Assembly: GCA_029241985.1 (NCBI GenBank)
Contig: JAQWUU010000043.1
Span: 1 to 64,000, forward strand
Direction of reading: 5' to 3'
Source: Aquiluna sp.
GTDB taxonomy: Bacteria; Actinomycetota; Actinomycetes; Actinomycetales; Microbacteriaceae
Length of the DNA: 64,000 nucleotides
Shown: piece after piece, positions 26,645 to 36,020 of the stretch
How positions within the stretch are numbered: the first letter of the stretch is position 1
Layout: every line of letters begins with the position of its first letter
The notes under the pieces: model-generated
Databases searched by the model: none
Seen by the model: the letters and a program-made list of their open reading frames with translations, nothing else
Told to the model about the DNA's origin: nothing
Translations under genes and position numbers: made by a program

Positions 26645-27514
26645 ATGGCCAAGAAAGCAGCCGTCAGGTCACAGAAGGACCAGAGTTCTCTCCGAACCAG
26701 AGCCATAAAGAATAGGCAGTACATCTGGCTTGGGTTGATTGCATTTTTCTCCGTGTTTCCTTTCTACTGGATGTTTGTTATTTCATCCAACAACTCCGCT
26801 GCAATCAACGAGCGGCCTCCCGCTGTAATTCCAGGTGAAAACTTCCTGACCTCCGTTGCTCAGGTCAATGAGATTATCAACTTTGCGGTGCCGCTTGTAA
26901 ACAGCCTTCTTGTTGCATCAGTGGTGGCAGCCAGTCAGGTATTTTTCAGCACTCTAGCGGGGTTTGCATTCGCAAAGCTTCGCTTCCCCGGCAGAAACGG
27001 CCTGTTTGTCTTCGTGTTGGCAACCATGATGGTCCCCACCGGACTTGGCATCATCCCGTTCTATCTGATGATGTCGAACCTCGGTCTGATAAACACTTTG
27101 GGCTCTGTCATTTTGCCTGGGCTCACAACGGCCTTCGGTGTTTTCTGGATGCGACAAACGATTGAAGGCGGCGTGCCCGACGAGCTGATAGAAGCGGCTC
27201 GCATCGATGGCGCATCAAATTTCCGCATCTATCGTTCCATCGTTATGCCATCAATTGCACCAACCGCAGGTGTGCTCGGGCTCTTTGGCTTCCTGGCAGC
27301 CTGGAACGATTTCATGTGGCCGCTACTGAGCCTGAACAGCCCTGAGAACTTCACGGTCCAGGTTGCAGTGAGACAGCTTCGCAGTGCATATTTTGTGGAT
27401 TACTCAATTCAAATGACCGGCGCATTCCTTGCAACTGTTCCACTACTGATACTTTTTGCTCTGGTTGCCAGAAGAATGGTCGCAGGAGTGATGGCTGGGG
27501 CCATTAAGGGTTAG
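26645..27514 (+). CDS. sugar ABC transporter permease (MalG/CebG type)
   Basis: 289 aa with an N-terminal cytoplasmic basic region, six helices and the EAA motif DELIEAARIDGASNFRIYRSIVMPSIAPT. It starts 3 bases after the first permease stop. The two permeases form the membrane channel of the importer. Confidence 0.9.
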   Translation: MAKKAAVRSQKDQSSLRTRAIKNRQYIWLGLIAFFSVFPFYWMFVISSNNSAAINERPPAVIPGENFLTSVAQVNEIINFAVPLVNSLLVASVVAASQVFFSTLAGFAFAKLRFPGRNGLFVFVLATMMVPTGLGIIPFYLMMSNLGLINTLGSVILPGLTTAFGVFWMRQTIEGGVPDELIEAARIDGASNFRIYRSIVMPSIAPTAGVLGLFGFLAAWNDFMWPLLSLNSPENFTVQVAVRQLRSAYFVDYSIQMTGAFLATVPLLILFALVARRMVAGVMAGAIKG

Positions 27515-27523
27515 GAGTAAATT

Positions 27524-28567
27524 TTGCCAAAAACATCGCAACGCCAGCGACAACAAAGGACAACCCTGAATGAGGTTGCTCAAATTGCCAAGGTCTCAAA
27601 ATCAACCGTTTCAAGAGTTGTGAACGAAGACCGGAGCGTCGCAGACGAGACCAGGGCGAGAGTGCTAGCGGCTATAGAGGCTACCGGCTATCGCGTGAAC
27701 CAGAGCGCTCGAGCATTGGTCTCAAATAAGACCGGTGCCGTTGCAGTAGCCATCTACGAGCACCTTGCCACCTATTTCACAAGCGCCTTCACCGGGGCTA
27801 TGGTGACCGCGCTGCAAGAGTATTTCTTCAATAAGAACCTTCAGGTTCTAATACTTCCCGCCCCAGATGCAAAGCGTCAGGAGCGAATCGAGAAATACAT
27901 CTACGACGGTCACGTTGACGGGGCCATCCTGTTGGGCCCCGTTCACGATGACATCTTGCTCAAAGACCTGTTAGCAGCCTCTGTCCCGATGGTCATCAGT
28001 GGTAGGCCGCTATCGCAGCAGCGCGTTGCCTTCGTCGACATCGATAACGTCGGAGCCTCAGAGTCGGTAATTGACGCAATGGTTGCAGCTGGACGAGAGC
28101 AAATTGGTTTTATCTCCGGGAAGCTCTCAAACCCGGCAGCCTCAGATCGTTTGCTTGGGTATCGAAGGTCAATCGAAAAAGCTGGACTTGAATCAAGCGA
28201 GACCCTCATCGGTGTCGGTGACTGGGGATATGAGTCTGCAATTGTTGCCACTCAGCAGATTCTGAGCGCGCACCCTGACCTAGACGCAATCTTTTGCTCC
28301 AATGACCTGATGGCAACAGCTGCTATGGCAGTTCTGAAAGACATTGGAAAACAGGTTCCCGAAGATGTGGCGGTTGTAGGTTTTGACAATTCACCAACTG
28401 CTCTTCGAACCAATCCAGCGCTGACCTCGGTTGATCAAAACCCTGAGGAGTATGCCAAGGCACTTAGTGAAATTCTGCTTGCTCAGATGTCTGGAGAGCC
28501 AAGAGTTGAATCGGTGATTTTACCAACCAAGATTATCTGGCGTGAAAGCTTTGCAAAGAAGAAATAA
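27524..28567 (+). CDS. LacI family transcriptional regulator of the glucan locus
   Basis: 347 aa, TTG start behind AGGAG. N-terminal HTH TLNEVAQIAKVSKSTVSRVVNEDRSVADETRARVLAAIEATGYRVNQSARALVS is the LacI DNA-binding and hinge region; the rest is a periplasmic-binding-protein-like sensor (DAIFCSNDLMATAAMAVLKDIGKQVPEDVAVVGFDN). Embedded between transporter and glucosidase genes, it most likely binds the palindrome at 24329 and senses an incoming beta-glucoside. Confidence 0.9.
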   Translation: MPKTSQRQRQQRTTLNEVAQIAKVSKSTVSRVVNEDRSVADETRARVLAAIEATGYRVNQSARALVSNKTGAVAVAIYEHLATYFTSAFTGAMVTALQEYFFNKNLQVLILPAPDAKRQERIEKYIYDGHVDGAILLGPVHDDILLKDLLAASVPMVISGRPLSQQRVAFVDIDNVGASESVIDAMVAAGREQIGFISGKLSNPAASDRLLGYRRSIEKAGLESSETLIGVGDWGYESAIVATQQILSAHPDLDAIFCSNDLMATAAMAVLKDIGKQVPEDVAVVGFDNSPTALRTNPALTSVDQNPEEYAKALSEILLAQMSGEPRVESVILPTKIIWRESFAKKK

Positions 28568-28579
28568 ACAAGGAGAAAA

Positions 28580-29956
28580 ATGAAATTCCCAGCTGATTTT
28601 TTGTGGGGTAGCGCAACCTCGTCGTATCAAATCGAGGGCGCTGCAACCACTGATGGCAGGGGCAAGAGTATCTGGGACGTCTTTTGTGAGACTCCGGGAA
28701 AAGTAATAAATGCTGACAGTGGAGCAGTGGCTATCGATCACTACAATCGCTATGAACAAGATGTTGATGTCATGTCTTCACTTGGGCTCCAGGCATACAG
28801 GTTTTCGATTGCGTGGCCGCGCATCATGCCAAACGGCACAGGCAAAATAGAAAAGCGCGGGCTTGATTTTTACGACCGCTTAGTCGACAAGCTCTTGGAA
28901 AAGGGCATCATGCCCCTGGCAACTTTGTACCACTGGGATCTTCCAGCGGAGCTGGAAGATAAGGGCGGTTGGACCAACCGCGACTCGGCCTCCTGGTTTG
29001 CTGACTACGCGGCCGTGGTTCATGAGGCGCTACAGGACCGGGTGAAGATGTGGGCAACCCTGAACGAACCATGGGTCTCTGCGTTCTTGGGTTACGGAAT
29101 TGGTATTCACGCACCTGGCATTAAGGACCCGGCCAAAGCCTTTCAGGCGGCTCACCATCTATTACTTGGGCATGGCAAAGCAATAGAGGTGATGCGCTCT
29201 CAATCAAGTGACTCATCCCTTGGCATCGTTCTTAACATGGCTCCTGTCTATCTCGAAGGCACAGCTCCCGCTGGACACCCAGCCCATGAGGCCATTGAGT
29301 TGCAAGACGCAATTCTCAACAAGCTCTGGATGAACACTCTTCTAAAGGGTCAGTACCCCAAGACCCTTATAAACCTTGGGCCAGTCATCACGGACTCGAT
29401 CCACGAGGGCGACCTGGCAGAAATCTCACGGCCAATCGACTGGATGGGAGTCAACTACTACCAAGACTCCCGCTCGGTTCCAGATGACTCGGCGGGGGGC
29501 GGAGTTATGGACAGTACCGGGAATGGCGCCCTTCCAGGATCCAAGGGCGTGAAGCCCGCTCCTCTAGTTGGCGAGGTGACAGACTTTGGCTGGTCCACCA
29601 CACCAGATGGCCTCAGGAGATTACTGGTTGACATGAGGGACAGCTATGAGAACCTGCCCCCCGTCTACATCACAGAAAACGGTGCTGCGTATGACGACCC
29701 AATTGTTGACGGCAAAATCAACGACACCAGGCGCATCAAATTCATCAACGAACACTTAAAAGCCGTCCACCAAGCTATTGAACAGGGAGTCGATGTTAGG
29801 GGCTACATGCACTGGTCGCTTTTTGACAACTTCGAGTGGGCGGAGGGATACCGTCAGCGGTTTGGACTTGTTCACGTAGATTTCGAAACCCAGGTCAGGC
29901 TGCCGAGAGAGTCCTCTTGGCACTACGCACGAATCATCTCTAATAATGGCTTCTAG
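28580..29956 (+). CDS. GH1 beta-glucosidase
   Basis: 458 aa, AAGGAG ribosome binding site. Glycoside hydrolase family 1 features: N-terminal FPADFLWGSATSSYQIEGA, acid/base glutamate in ATLNEPW, catalytic nucleophile in PVYITENGAAYDD, and WSLFDNFEWAEGYRQRFGLVHVDF. No signal peptide, so it works in the cytosol on imported oligomers, releasing glucose. Its end overlaps the next gene by 11 bases. Confidence 0.95.
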   Translation: MKFPADFLWGSATSSYQIEGAATTDGRGKSIWDVFCETPGKVINADSGAVAIDHYNRYEQDVDVMSSLGLQAYRFSIAWPRIMPNGTGKIEKRGLDFYDRLVDKLLEKGIMPLATLYHWDLPAELEDKGGWTNRDSASWFADYAAVVHEALQDRVKMWATLNEPWVSAFLGYGIGIHAPGIKDPAKAFQAAHHLLLGHGKAIEVMRSQSSDSSLGIVLNMAPVYLEGTAPAGHPAHEAIELQDAILNKLWMNTLLKGQYPKTLINLGPVITDSIHEGDLAEISRPIDWMGVNYYQDSRSVPDDSAGGGVMDSTGNGALPGSKGVKPAPLVGEVTDFGWSTTPDGLRRLLVDMRDSYENLPPVYITENGAAYDDPIVDGKINDTRRIKFINEHLKAVHQAIEQGVDVRGYMHWSLFDNFEWAEGYRQRFGLVHVDFETQVRLPRESSWHYARIISNNGF

Positions 29957-30866
29957 GGGCGTTACCATCGCTGCGCTCGCAGCGGTGGGGCTGGTGCTAA
30001 CTAGCTGCACGACGGAGGAGCCCATGTCCGATTACATTTGGAACCAAGAGTTTGATGGCCCGATGGGCACCGCCCTTGATCAGCAGTACTGGACCCCGGA
30101 GATTGGTGACGGAGGGTCAAAGGGCATCCCGGGTTGGGGAAATAATGAGCGAGAGTATTACATTGCGGAAGCTGCCTACTTCGATGGTGATGGCACTCTT
30201 TTCATAGATGCCACGAGGCTGCCTGTGTTTTCGAAGGACAATCCAGACGGCATGATCACTAATGAAAACCCTTATTTCTGCTACTATCTGACGGCTTGCG
30301 AATGGACCAGTGCCAGGTATGTCACTGAAAATAAGCTGAGCTTTCTCTACGGCCGAATAGAGGCTTCAATAAAGATGCCAAGTGGCGTAGGAACCTGGCC
30401 GGCGTTTTGGCTGTTGGGCACAGACCTGCCCGAGGTTGGTTGGCCAAAAAGCGGTGAGATTGACATCATCGAGGGACTGGGTCGAGACCCAATGACTGCT
30501 TACGGAACACTTCACGGTCCCGGCTATTCTGCAGGTCAAGGCTTTGGACGGCACGTGCTGCAAGATGACAGCCTAGATTCCAGATTCCGAAATTATGCCA
30601 TCAACTGGAAGCCCGACTACATCTCCTGGGAGATTGATGGAGTGATTTTCCACGAGGCAACACCGGCTGATGTTGCGCCAAACGAGTGGGTCTTCAACAA
30701 ACCCCACTACATGATCTTGAATCTCGCCATGGGTGGCGGTTTCGCAGGAAATGTGGACCCCAAATTGGAATCTGCCCAGCTGGCAGTTGAATACATTCGT
30801 TACTCGCAGTTTGAAGGCTTTGGCGAACTCACTGAGAATTACAGGCTCCAGCCTGACGCTGAGTAG
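29946..30866 (+). CDS. GH16 endo-beta-glucanase lipoprotein (laminarinase-like)
   Basis: 306 aa with a lipoprotein signal (ALAAVGLVLTSC). The GH16 catalytic signature is SGEIDIIEGLG, with both glutamates and the middle aspartate present; WPAFWLLGTDLPEVGWP precedes it as in laminarinases, and MILNLAMGGGFAGNVDP follows. It would be anchored outside the cell and cut beta-1,3 or mixed-linkage glucans such as algal laminarin. The ATG lies inside the end of the GH1 gene. Confidence 0.9.
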   Translation: MASRGVTIAALAAVGLVLTSCTTEEPMSDYIWNQEFDGPMGTALDQQYWTPEIGDGGSKGIPGWGNNEREYYIAEAAYFDGDGTLFIDATRLPVFSKDNPDGMITNENPYFCYYLTACEWTSARYVTENKLSFLYGRIEASIKMPSGVGTWPAFWLLGTDLPEVGWPKSGEIDIIEGLGRDPMTAYGTLHGPGYSAGQGFGRHVLQDDSLDSRFRNYAINWKPDYISWEIDGVIFHEATPADVAPNEWVFNKPHYMILNLAMGGGFAGNVDPKLESAQLAVEYIRYSQFEGFGELTENYRLQPDAE

Positions 30867-30990
30867 CTTGGTGAAAAGGAACCAGTAAGAGGACTACCTC
30901 ACTCTGTTCGCCCTGAGCACTAAAGATGTGCACTGGGTGAAGTTTGATCCAGTCACCGTGTCGACAACAAGGTATACCCTGCCAGTGGTC

Positions 30991-31863
30991 CTAGCGCGCT
31001 TTCCAGTCCTGCGGAGAGAAACGCTTCAGCACGTAGCTTTCAATTAGGCCAACCAGGTTGTAAAGCAGGATAGAGACCAGTGTGATTACAACCACGTAGG
31101 CCCACACCTCGCTGGTTTTAGCCCGGCCAATTGCAGAAATAATCGCGTAACCAACACCTTGACCAGTCGCTAACCACTCAACCAGCAGCGCACCGGTTAT
31201 CGCTCCCGGGACGGATATTTTCACAGCCGCAAAAAACGATGGCAACGATGAAGGAAATGCCACGTAGCGAAGTGCTGTAATGCGGTTCGCCCCGTAAACG
31301 CTGGCAACATCCAGCATTGACTGAGAAGCACTTCTGAGTCCAAAAACAATGTTCACCAGTGCTGGAAACAACACCACGATGGCTCCCATCACCGCAACGG
31401 TAGTTTGACCGCGCCCGAATATCAGAATCAAGATAGGTGCCATTGCAATTAGCGGGACGCTTCGAAGCAGCATGGCAATGGGCATCAGTGCCTGCTCTAT
31501 CGAGCGAGAAAGAGTAAACAGGATCGCTATTGTGAGCGCGAAGAGCAGGCCGAAGCTGAATCCGATTCCAGCATCGTAAAGGGTCTGACCTAGCGCGTCC
31601 GAAACTAAAGCGCGATGCTCCGGTGCCTGCTCAACCAAGAAAAGGTACTCGAAGACATCGAGGGGACCCTTGCCGATGTAGGGAGTGACCTGGAATGCCC
31701 AGAGTGTAAAAGTCCAGAGAGCAAGCACAACCACAAGAGCAACCAAGGTGTTTAGAAGCGCTGACCAGAGCACCTTGGCGGTTTGCTTTGCTGCATCACG
31801 CTTGACCTTTGTTCTTAGAGCTATTAGTGAACGCTCTTCAGAGTCCTCAATCTTGAAGTTCAC
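30991..31863 (-). CDS. ABC transporter permease (NMT1/THI5-type importer), second
   Basis: 290 aa from GTG 31863; the track start at 31965 lies inside the other permease. GTGA overlap with the upstream permease indicates coupling. A basic N-terminus leads into six helices and the EAA-type motif SASQSMLDVASVYGANRITALRYVAFPSSLPSFFAAVKI, typical of SsuC/TauC/ThiX permeases. Substrate not shown by the sequence. Confidence 0.85.
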   Translation of the reverse strand: MNFKIEDSEERSLIALRTKVKRDAAKQTAKVLWSALLNTLVALVVVLALWTFTLWAFQVTPYIGKGPLDVFEYLFLVEQAPEHRALVSDALGQTLYDAGIGFSFGLLFALTIAILFTLSRSIEQALMPIAMLLRSVPLIAMAPILILIFGRGQTTVAVMGAIVVLFPALVNIVFGLRSASQSMLDVASVYGANRITALRYVAFPSSLPSFFAAVKISVPGAITGALLVEWLATGQGVGYAIISAIGRAKTSEVWAYVVVITLVSILLYNLVGLIESYVLKRFSPQDWKAR

Positions 31864-32675
31864 CGAGCACTCACCTCCGCCCAGGGAGTGAATACTCGGC
31901 CAAGGATCCCGAAGAGCCAATAGCCCAACCCGGCAAGAAGGCCTGACACGAGCGCAACACCCCAAACCCGAGCGACCTCGAGAGACTGCTGGGCGTTGAC
32001 CATTGCAGGGCCAAACCCGACGTCCGTTCCCCCGACATACTCGCCAAGAATTGCGCCGAGAAATGCAGCCGGCGCTGCAATTTTGAAGGCGGCAAACACT
32101 GAAGGCAAAGCGGATAGCAACTGCACTTTGAACAACTTATCGATGCTGTTTCCTCCATAGGCAGTGACAACATCAAGAATCTTTCGGTCTGTTGACCGAA
32201 CACCTGTTACAGCGCCGATGTAGGTGGTGAACAGCACGCTGAGCGATGCAAGAACGACTGCAGCTCCTGCTGGCTCACCAGGTGATGGTGAACCAACCAC
32301 CAGCCGAACAATAGGACCAATAGCCACAATCGGTATCAGGTAACTGATAATTGCCATTTGAGATGCTAGCGAGTCCAACTTTGGCACCGTGAGTGCAATT
32401 GCTGCGAGCACCAGTGCAATAAGATTTCCCCACAAAAAACCAAGCCCCGCTTCCATCACAGTCACTATGCCGTTTCGATAGTAAAACCCGAAGCCGTCCT
32501 CCGTAAATTGCTGAATAACTTGCAAGGGTGTCGGAATAGCACCTCCAGACCCGTCAGGCCTAGCGCCAACAGAAGCAAAAACAGTCGCTGCCAACAACCA
32601 CCAAATAGCTATCGTGAGACCTATGCCTGCAAGGCCAGTGAGCCTACCTCGAAGCTTTGAGCGCTGACTAGTCAT
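31860..32675 (-). CDS. ABC transporter permease (NMT1/THI5-type importer), first
   Basis: 271 aa from ATG 32675, which overlaps the ATPase gene end by 8 bases (ATGACTAG); the longer track start is an artefact. It has the SsuC-type motif [44 protein letters not shown]. Paired with the second permease it would make a heterodimeric channel. Confidence 0.85.
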   Translation of the reverse strand: MTSQRSKLRGRLTGLAGIGLTIAIWWLLAATVFASVGARPDGSGGAIPTPLQVIQQFTEDGFGFYYRNGIVTVMEAGLGFLWGNLIALVLAAIALTVPKLDSLASQMAIISYLIPIVAIGPIVRLVVGSPSPGEPAGAAVVLASLSVLFTTYIGAVTGVRSTDRKILDVVTAYGGNSIDKLFKVQLLSALPSVFAAFKIAAPAAFLGAILGEYVGGTDVGFGPAMVNAQQSLEVARVWGVALVSGLLAGLGYWLFGILGRVFTPWAEVSAR

Positions 32676-33483
32676 CGCCGCCAGATTCTGCGGAACCAAA
32701 AAGTAAGTCAGAGGCGTGATCATGCAGAGCATGAAACTCTGGGGTTCGCATCATCTCTTTAGTTCGAGGCCTAGGGAGGTTGACTTCCAATACCTCTTTG
32801 ATTCGACCAGGCCGCTTAGTCATCACCGCAACCTGGTCACTCAAAAAGATGGCTTCAGAAATGCCGTGCGTGACCATAAGAGTGGTGGCAGGTTTTTCCG
32901 TCCAAATTCTCAACAGTTCAAGATTTAGGCGCTGCCGAGTCATGTCATCCAGGGCACCAAATGGCTCATCTAAAAGGAGCACGCTTGGTTGCACAACAAG
33001 CGCTCTGGCAATTGAGACTCGCTGCTTCATGCCTCCGGAGAGCTGCGCCGGTTTAGCATTTTCAAAGCCCTTTAGCCCAACCAGGGTAATCAGGTCCTGA
33101 ATCATCGCATCATCGGCCGTAAGCCTTGCTAACTCGAACGGGAGCTTGATGTTCTGATACACGCTGCGCCAAGGCATAAGTGCAGAGTCCTGAAAGGCGA
33201 TCCCAAGACGGTGATCTCTTCTAAGTTCGAGCGGCTCCATGCCGTCCACGGTGACCCTGCCCGAAGTTGGAGTCTCAAGCCCGGCGAGGATTCTAAGGAT
33301 TGTTGACTTGCCGCAGCCAGAGGGTCCAAGAAGGCTCAGGAAGCTGCCGCGATTGGAGTGAAGGGTGGCATTGTCTAAAGCGGTGACCGTTTCTTTACCC
33401 AGCGAAAAGTTTTTGGTCAGTTCAGAGATAGTGATGCCGCTGCCCAGAACATCGTCCTGGGCAGCGGCTTTACTTGATTCCAT
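32668..33483 (-). CDS. ABC transporter ATPase (SsuB/ThiZ type)
   Basis: 271 aa. Walker [15 protein letters not shown] loop [13 protein letters not shown], signature [15 protein letters not shown], Walker [14 protein letters not shown], and H loop [14 protein letters not shown]. It energises the importer formed by the neighbouring permeases and binding protein. Confidence 0.92.
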   Translation of the reverse strand: MESSKAAAQDDVLGSGITISELTKNFSLGKETVTALDNATLHSNRGSFLSLLGPSGCGKSTILRILAGLETPTSGRVTVDGMEPLELRRDHRLGIAFQDSALMPWRSVYQNIKLPFELARLTADDAMIQDLITLVGLKGFENAKPAQLSGGMKQRVSIARALVVQPSVLLLDEPFGALDDMTRQRLNLELLRIWTEKPATTLMVTHGISEAIFLSDQVAVMTKRPGRIKEVLEVNLPRPRTKEMMRTPEFHALHDHASDLLFGSAESGGDD

Positions 33484-33492
33484 TTATGAAGA

Positions 33493-34527
33493 TTAGTCCA
33501 GAAGCTCTGGATTTTCCTCGTAAACCTCGGCAAGCAGGCTCATGTCGAAGAGCTGCTCGGCGGTAATTGTGAAACCAGCAGTGGCCAGCGTCGCAATGTT
33601 CTGAGCCTGTAGCTCAGATGAAATGGTTAGCAGACCGTTGGCTGCGGTTTCAGCTGTCAAAACCAGAAGATCGTTCTGGGAGGTTGACTGCTGAATTTCC
33701 TTGGCAATGTCCAGTCCAAGTTCCTTGCCGTAGACATCGACTGCCAATCGAGCACCCTCTTCAGGATTAGCAAGTGCGTCTTTCCAGCCGCGGATTGTTG
33801 CCTTTAGGAAGCTCTTGAGTGCTTCACGGTTGTTGTCAATGGAGTCCTGGGTGACGATGAACGCCTCAGCGACAAACGGCAGGCCGTTGTCTGCAAACAA
33901 TAGGTTTGTGGTCTCGAAACCAAGGTTTGCAACGGTGATGGACTCGTTGGTTATGTAGGCCAAGAAACCGTCAACCTCTCCGTTTACAAGTGGTGATGGA
34001 TCGTATTCAACCGGAACCTTGGTTACTAGAGAAGCGTCGATGCCGTTTGCAGCAAGAAGCGCGTCAAACAGAGTCTCGTTACCGCCGGCTTGAACGCCAA
34101 TGCGCTTTCCAATTAGGTCCTGTGCGGTCTGAATGTCGGCACCGTCCTTCAGAGAAAGAATGGTGAATGGGCTCTTCTGGTAGGTGGCACCAATAATTTT
34201 TAGCGGAGCGTCTTCCTCAAGAATTACCGGTGTAACTGCCACGGCATCTGAAAGTCCAACGAGTGCGCCGCCAGAAAGCACGACCGCAGCGGTTGCCGTT
34301 GGGCCCGCAATGAAGTTGGTTGAGCTGAAGCCCTCTTCGGCGTAATAGCCGTTGGAGTCGGCGAAGTACTCACCTGCAAACTCAGCGTTCTTGATCCAGC
34401 TGAACTGGATGTCTAGAGCACCAAGGTCTTGGTCCTCTGCTGCTGGGGCACAGCCCACCAGTGCGATTGATGCTGCTGTTGCAGCAGCGAGAAGGGTAAC
34501 TCTGCGAGTTATAGATAACTTTGCCAT
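33493..34527 (-). CDS. NMT1/THI5-like ABC substrate-binding lipoprotein
   Basis: 344 aa from ATG 34527 with GAAAGGCC upstream; the track start is 22 codons longer and lacks support. The signal peptide ends in IALVGC. The mature part resembles the THI5/SsuA family: IQFSWIKNAEFAGEYFADSNGYYAEEGF, IGKRIGVQAGGNETLFDALL, GEVDGFLAYITNES. Family members bind pyrimidine thiamine precursors, riboflavin or sulfonates. No TPP or FMN riboswitch is seen upstream, so the substrate stays open; an aromatic vitamin precursor is my preferred guess. Confidence 0.85.
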   Translation of the reverse strand: MAKLSITRRVTLLAAATAASIALVGCAPAAEDQDLGALDIQFSWIKNAEFAGEYFADSNGYYAEEGFSSTNFIAGPTATAAVVLSGGALVGLSDAVAVTPVILEEDAPLKIIGATYQKSPFTILSLKDGADIQTAQDLIGKRIGVQAGGNETLFDALLAANGIDASLVTKVPVEYDPSPLVNGEVDGFLAYITNESITVANLGFETTNLLFADNGLPFVAEAFIVTQDSIDNNREALKSFLKATIRGWKDALANPEEGARLAVDVYGKELGLDIAKEIQQSTSQNDLLVLTAETAANGLLTISSELQAQNIATLATAGFTITAEQLFDMSLLAEVYEENPELLD

Positions 34528-34846
34528 TATGGCCTTTCGGATTTTTGGGTGAGTGAAATAAGAAGACTTCGCCTTTGAGTTCCCCTGAGACAATTAAAGC
34601 ACGACTCTTACGAAAATCCTGTTGCTACTGGATGTTGCGCACGATTTTCCATCCACAAGTCTTTACTCGAACATCCCTTATCAAGGGGTGGCGCTTGTAA
34701 CTGACGGTGGTCCCAATGCCGATAAAACTCTGTATCTGGGAAACCTAATTATTTATGCGCATCTCACCGCTGAAGTCTTGCTGTACTAAGGAATTCGCAG
34801 CTTCATCAAATTGTCTTGAGGTCAAGCCATAATTCAGCAGTTTTCG

Positions 34847-35113
34847 CTACTTGTCTTTCTTGAACTTTTTGAACCAAGACTTGATCTTGGCAACAATTTT
34901 CTCAAGCCCCTGCACACCCTGCTTGTTGATTTCCCTTGCCCATTCAAGCTCCAGTGCGAGAATCGAAAGACCAAAGAAGATAAAGAGCAGTCCAGGGCCC
35001 GGTGTAACAAGCATTACCAAGCCAACTAGTAGCAGCGTGAAGCCCACGAGCATTGCTAAAGCCCAGCGGATTGGGTGTGGCATCTTGGCCAACAACCTCT
35101 TCATTTTTTCCAA
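34847..35113 (-). CDS. PGPGW-type small membrane protein
   Basis: 88 aa. Two membrane helices enclose LVTPGPGLLFIFFGLSILALELEWAREI, the signature of the PGPGW/TIGR02611 family, followed by a basic helical tail KSWFKKFKKDK. Function unknown. It stands alone; the flanking gaps hold no clear features. Confidence 0.8.
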   Translation of the reverse strand: MEKMKRLLAKMPHPIRWALAMLVGFTLLLVGLVMLVTPGPGLLFIFFGLSILALELEWAREINKQGVQGLEKIVAKIKSWFKKFKKDK

Positions 35114-35294
35114 CTGAACCTCACCGAACTCGACTTACTAAAATCCTAACTCAACCAGATTACGTCTGGATTTCTTACGGGGTTTCCACAGACAACTCAT
35201 GGTGTTGGAGCTAGGTTTTGAAAAAAATCTAAGGACCACGCACGACTTCCAAATAAAGAATCAGACAGAAACACAGACTTGCTCGATTTGAATG

Positions 35295-35678
35295 TCAAAG
35301 TCTTGAATCTACAACCCAATCAAGCCCAAGATTTAGAAGCTTTTGGTCTGAGGTAACGAGCTTTGCCCTTTGGTGACTCGCGCTGGCTAGAAGCATTCTG
35401 TCAAAGGGGTCATGTTTAGCAAGGCTTGTAAAACGAGAGATTTCTTGAGAAGCCTCTGCGAAGAACGGCAACTCTTCAAACCCAGTCCGTAGTGACAAAT
35501 CAAGAAAGTCCAGATCTAAATTCAATTTACCCAACATCGCCTTTATCTGAATCTCGACCAGGGAGATTGAGCTAAAGAGCACCGTGGATTCGTGCTGCAG
35601 GATTCGCTTGGTCTTCGAACCTAAGTTTTCAGGTAAAACCAGAGCAGTAATCAGAGCGTTCGTGTCGAGTAAAAACAT
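35295..35678 (-). CDS. PIN domain toxin (VapC-like)
   Basis: 127 aa. PIN nuclease with acidic residues in FLLDTNALI, LVEIQIKAMLGKL and HDPFDRMLLASA, the latter typical of VapC toxins that cut RNA. The start overlaps the antitoxin stop by one base (TGATG). Confidence 0.88.
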   Translation of the reverse strand: MFLLDTNALITALVLPENLGSKTKRILQHESTVLFSSISLVEIQIKAMLGKLNLDLDFLDLSLRTGFEELPFFAEASQEISRFTSLAKHDPFDRMLLASASHQRAKLVTSDQKLLNLGLDWVVDSRL

Positions 35679-35920
35679 CAGGAATCTCTAAAAATTGATT
35701 CGGCCTTTTCATCCAGTGAATCCCAAAGTGTCCAGTCGAAGTTTTTTGCCTGCGCTTTTCCAAGCCCCAGTGGCCTATTAACCTCTCGCGAAACCAGTGG
35801 CACCAGCTTCATAAAGGGCTTTCCGGAACGCGCCACAGTGATCTCGTTTCCGGCTTCGACTTCAATGGCGAGCTTGGAGAAATGAGTCTTGGCTTCATGC
35901 ATGTTTACGATTTTGGACAT
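35678..35920 (-). CDS. Phd/YefM-type antitoxin
   Basis: 80 aa when started at ATG 35920 (MSKIVNMHEAKTHFSKL), the usual Phd/YefM N-terminus; the track ORF adds 12 codons reading through the operator. EVEAGNEITVARSGKPFMKLVPL completes the DNA-binding fold, and the C-terminus would neutralise the adjacent PIN toxin. It likely autoregulates the pair through the repeat upstream. Confidence 0.85.
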   Translation of the reverse strand: MSKIVNMHEAKTHFSKLAIEVEAGNEITVARSGKPFMKLVPLVSREVNRPLGLGKAQAKNFDWTLWDSLDEKAESIFRDS

Positions 35921-35932
35921 GTGAAAAGAATA

Positions 35933-35952
35933 ACTTAGTCCACTTAGTCCAC
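35933..35952. promoter_or_regulatory. tandem 9-bp repeat before the antitoxin, candidate operator
   Basis: ACTTAGTCC occurs twice in tandem followed by AC, 13 bases upstream of the antitoxin ATG. Position and repeat structure fit an autoregulatory site for Phd/YefM-type antitoxins. Confidence 0.5.
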
Positions 35953-36020
35953 ACAAGAGCTGAAAGCCTCATCTTGATGACTCATCTCTCAAGAGACCTA
36001 AGACGCAAAATCCAAGGTAA

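Noticed and set aside
34528-34850. TPP or FMN riboswitch before the NMT1/THI5-like binding protein
   Set aside because: The core words CUGAGA/ACCCUUGAACCUGAUC (TPP) and the FMN AGGG/GCAGGGUG pattern were not found on the minus strand.
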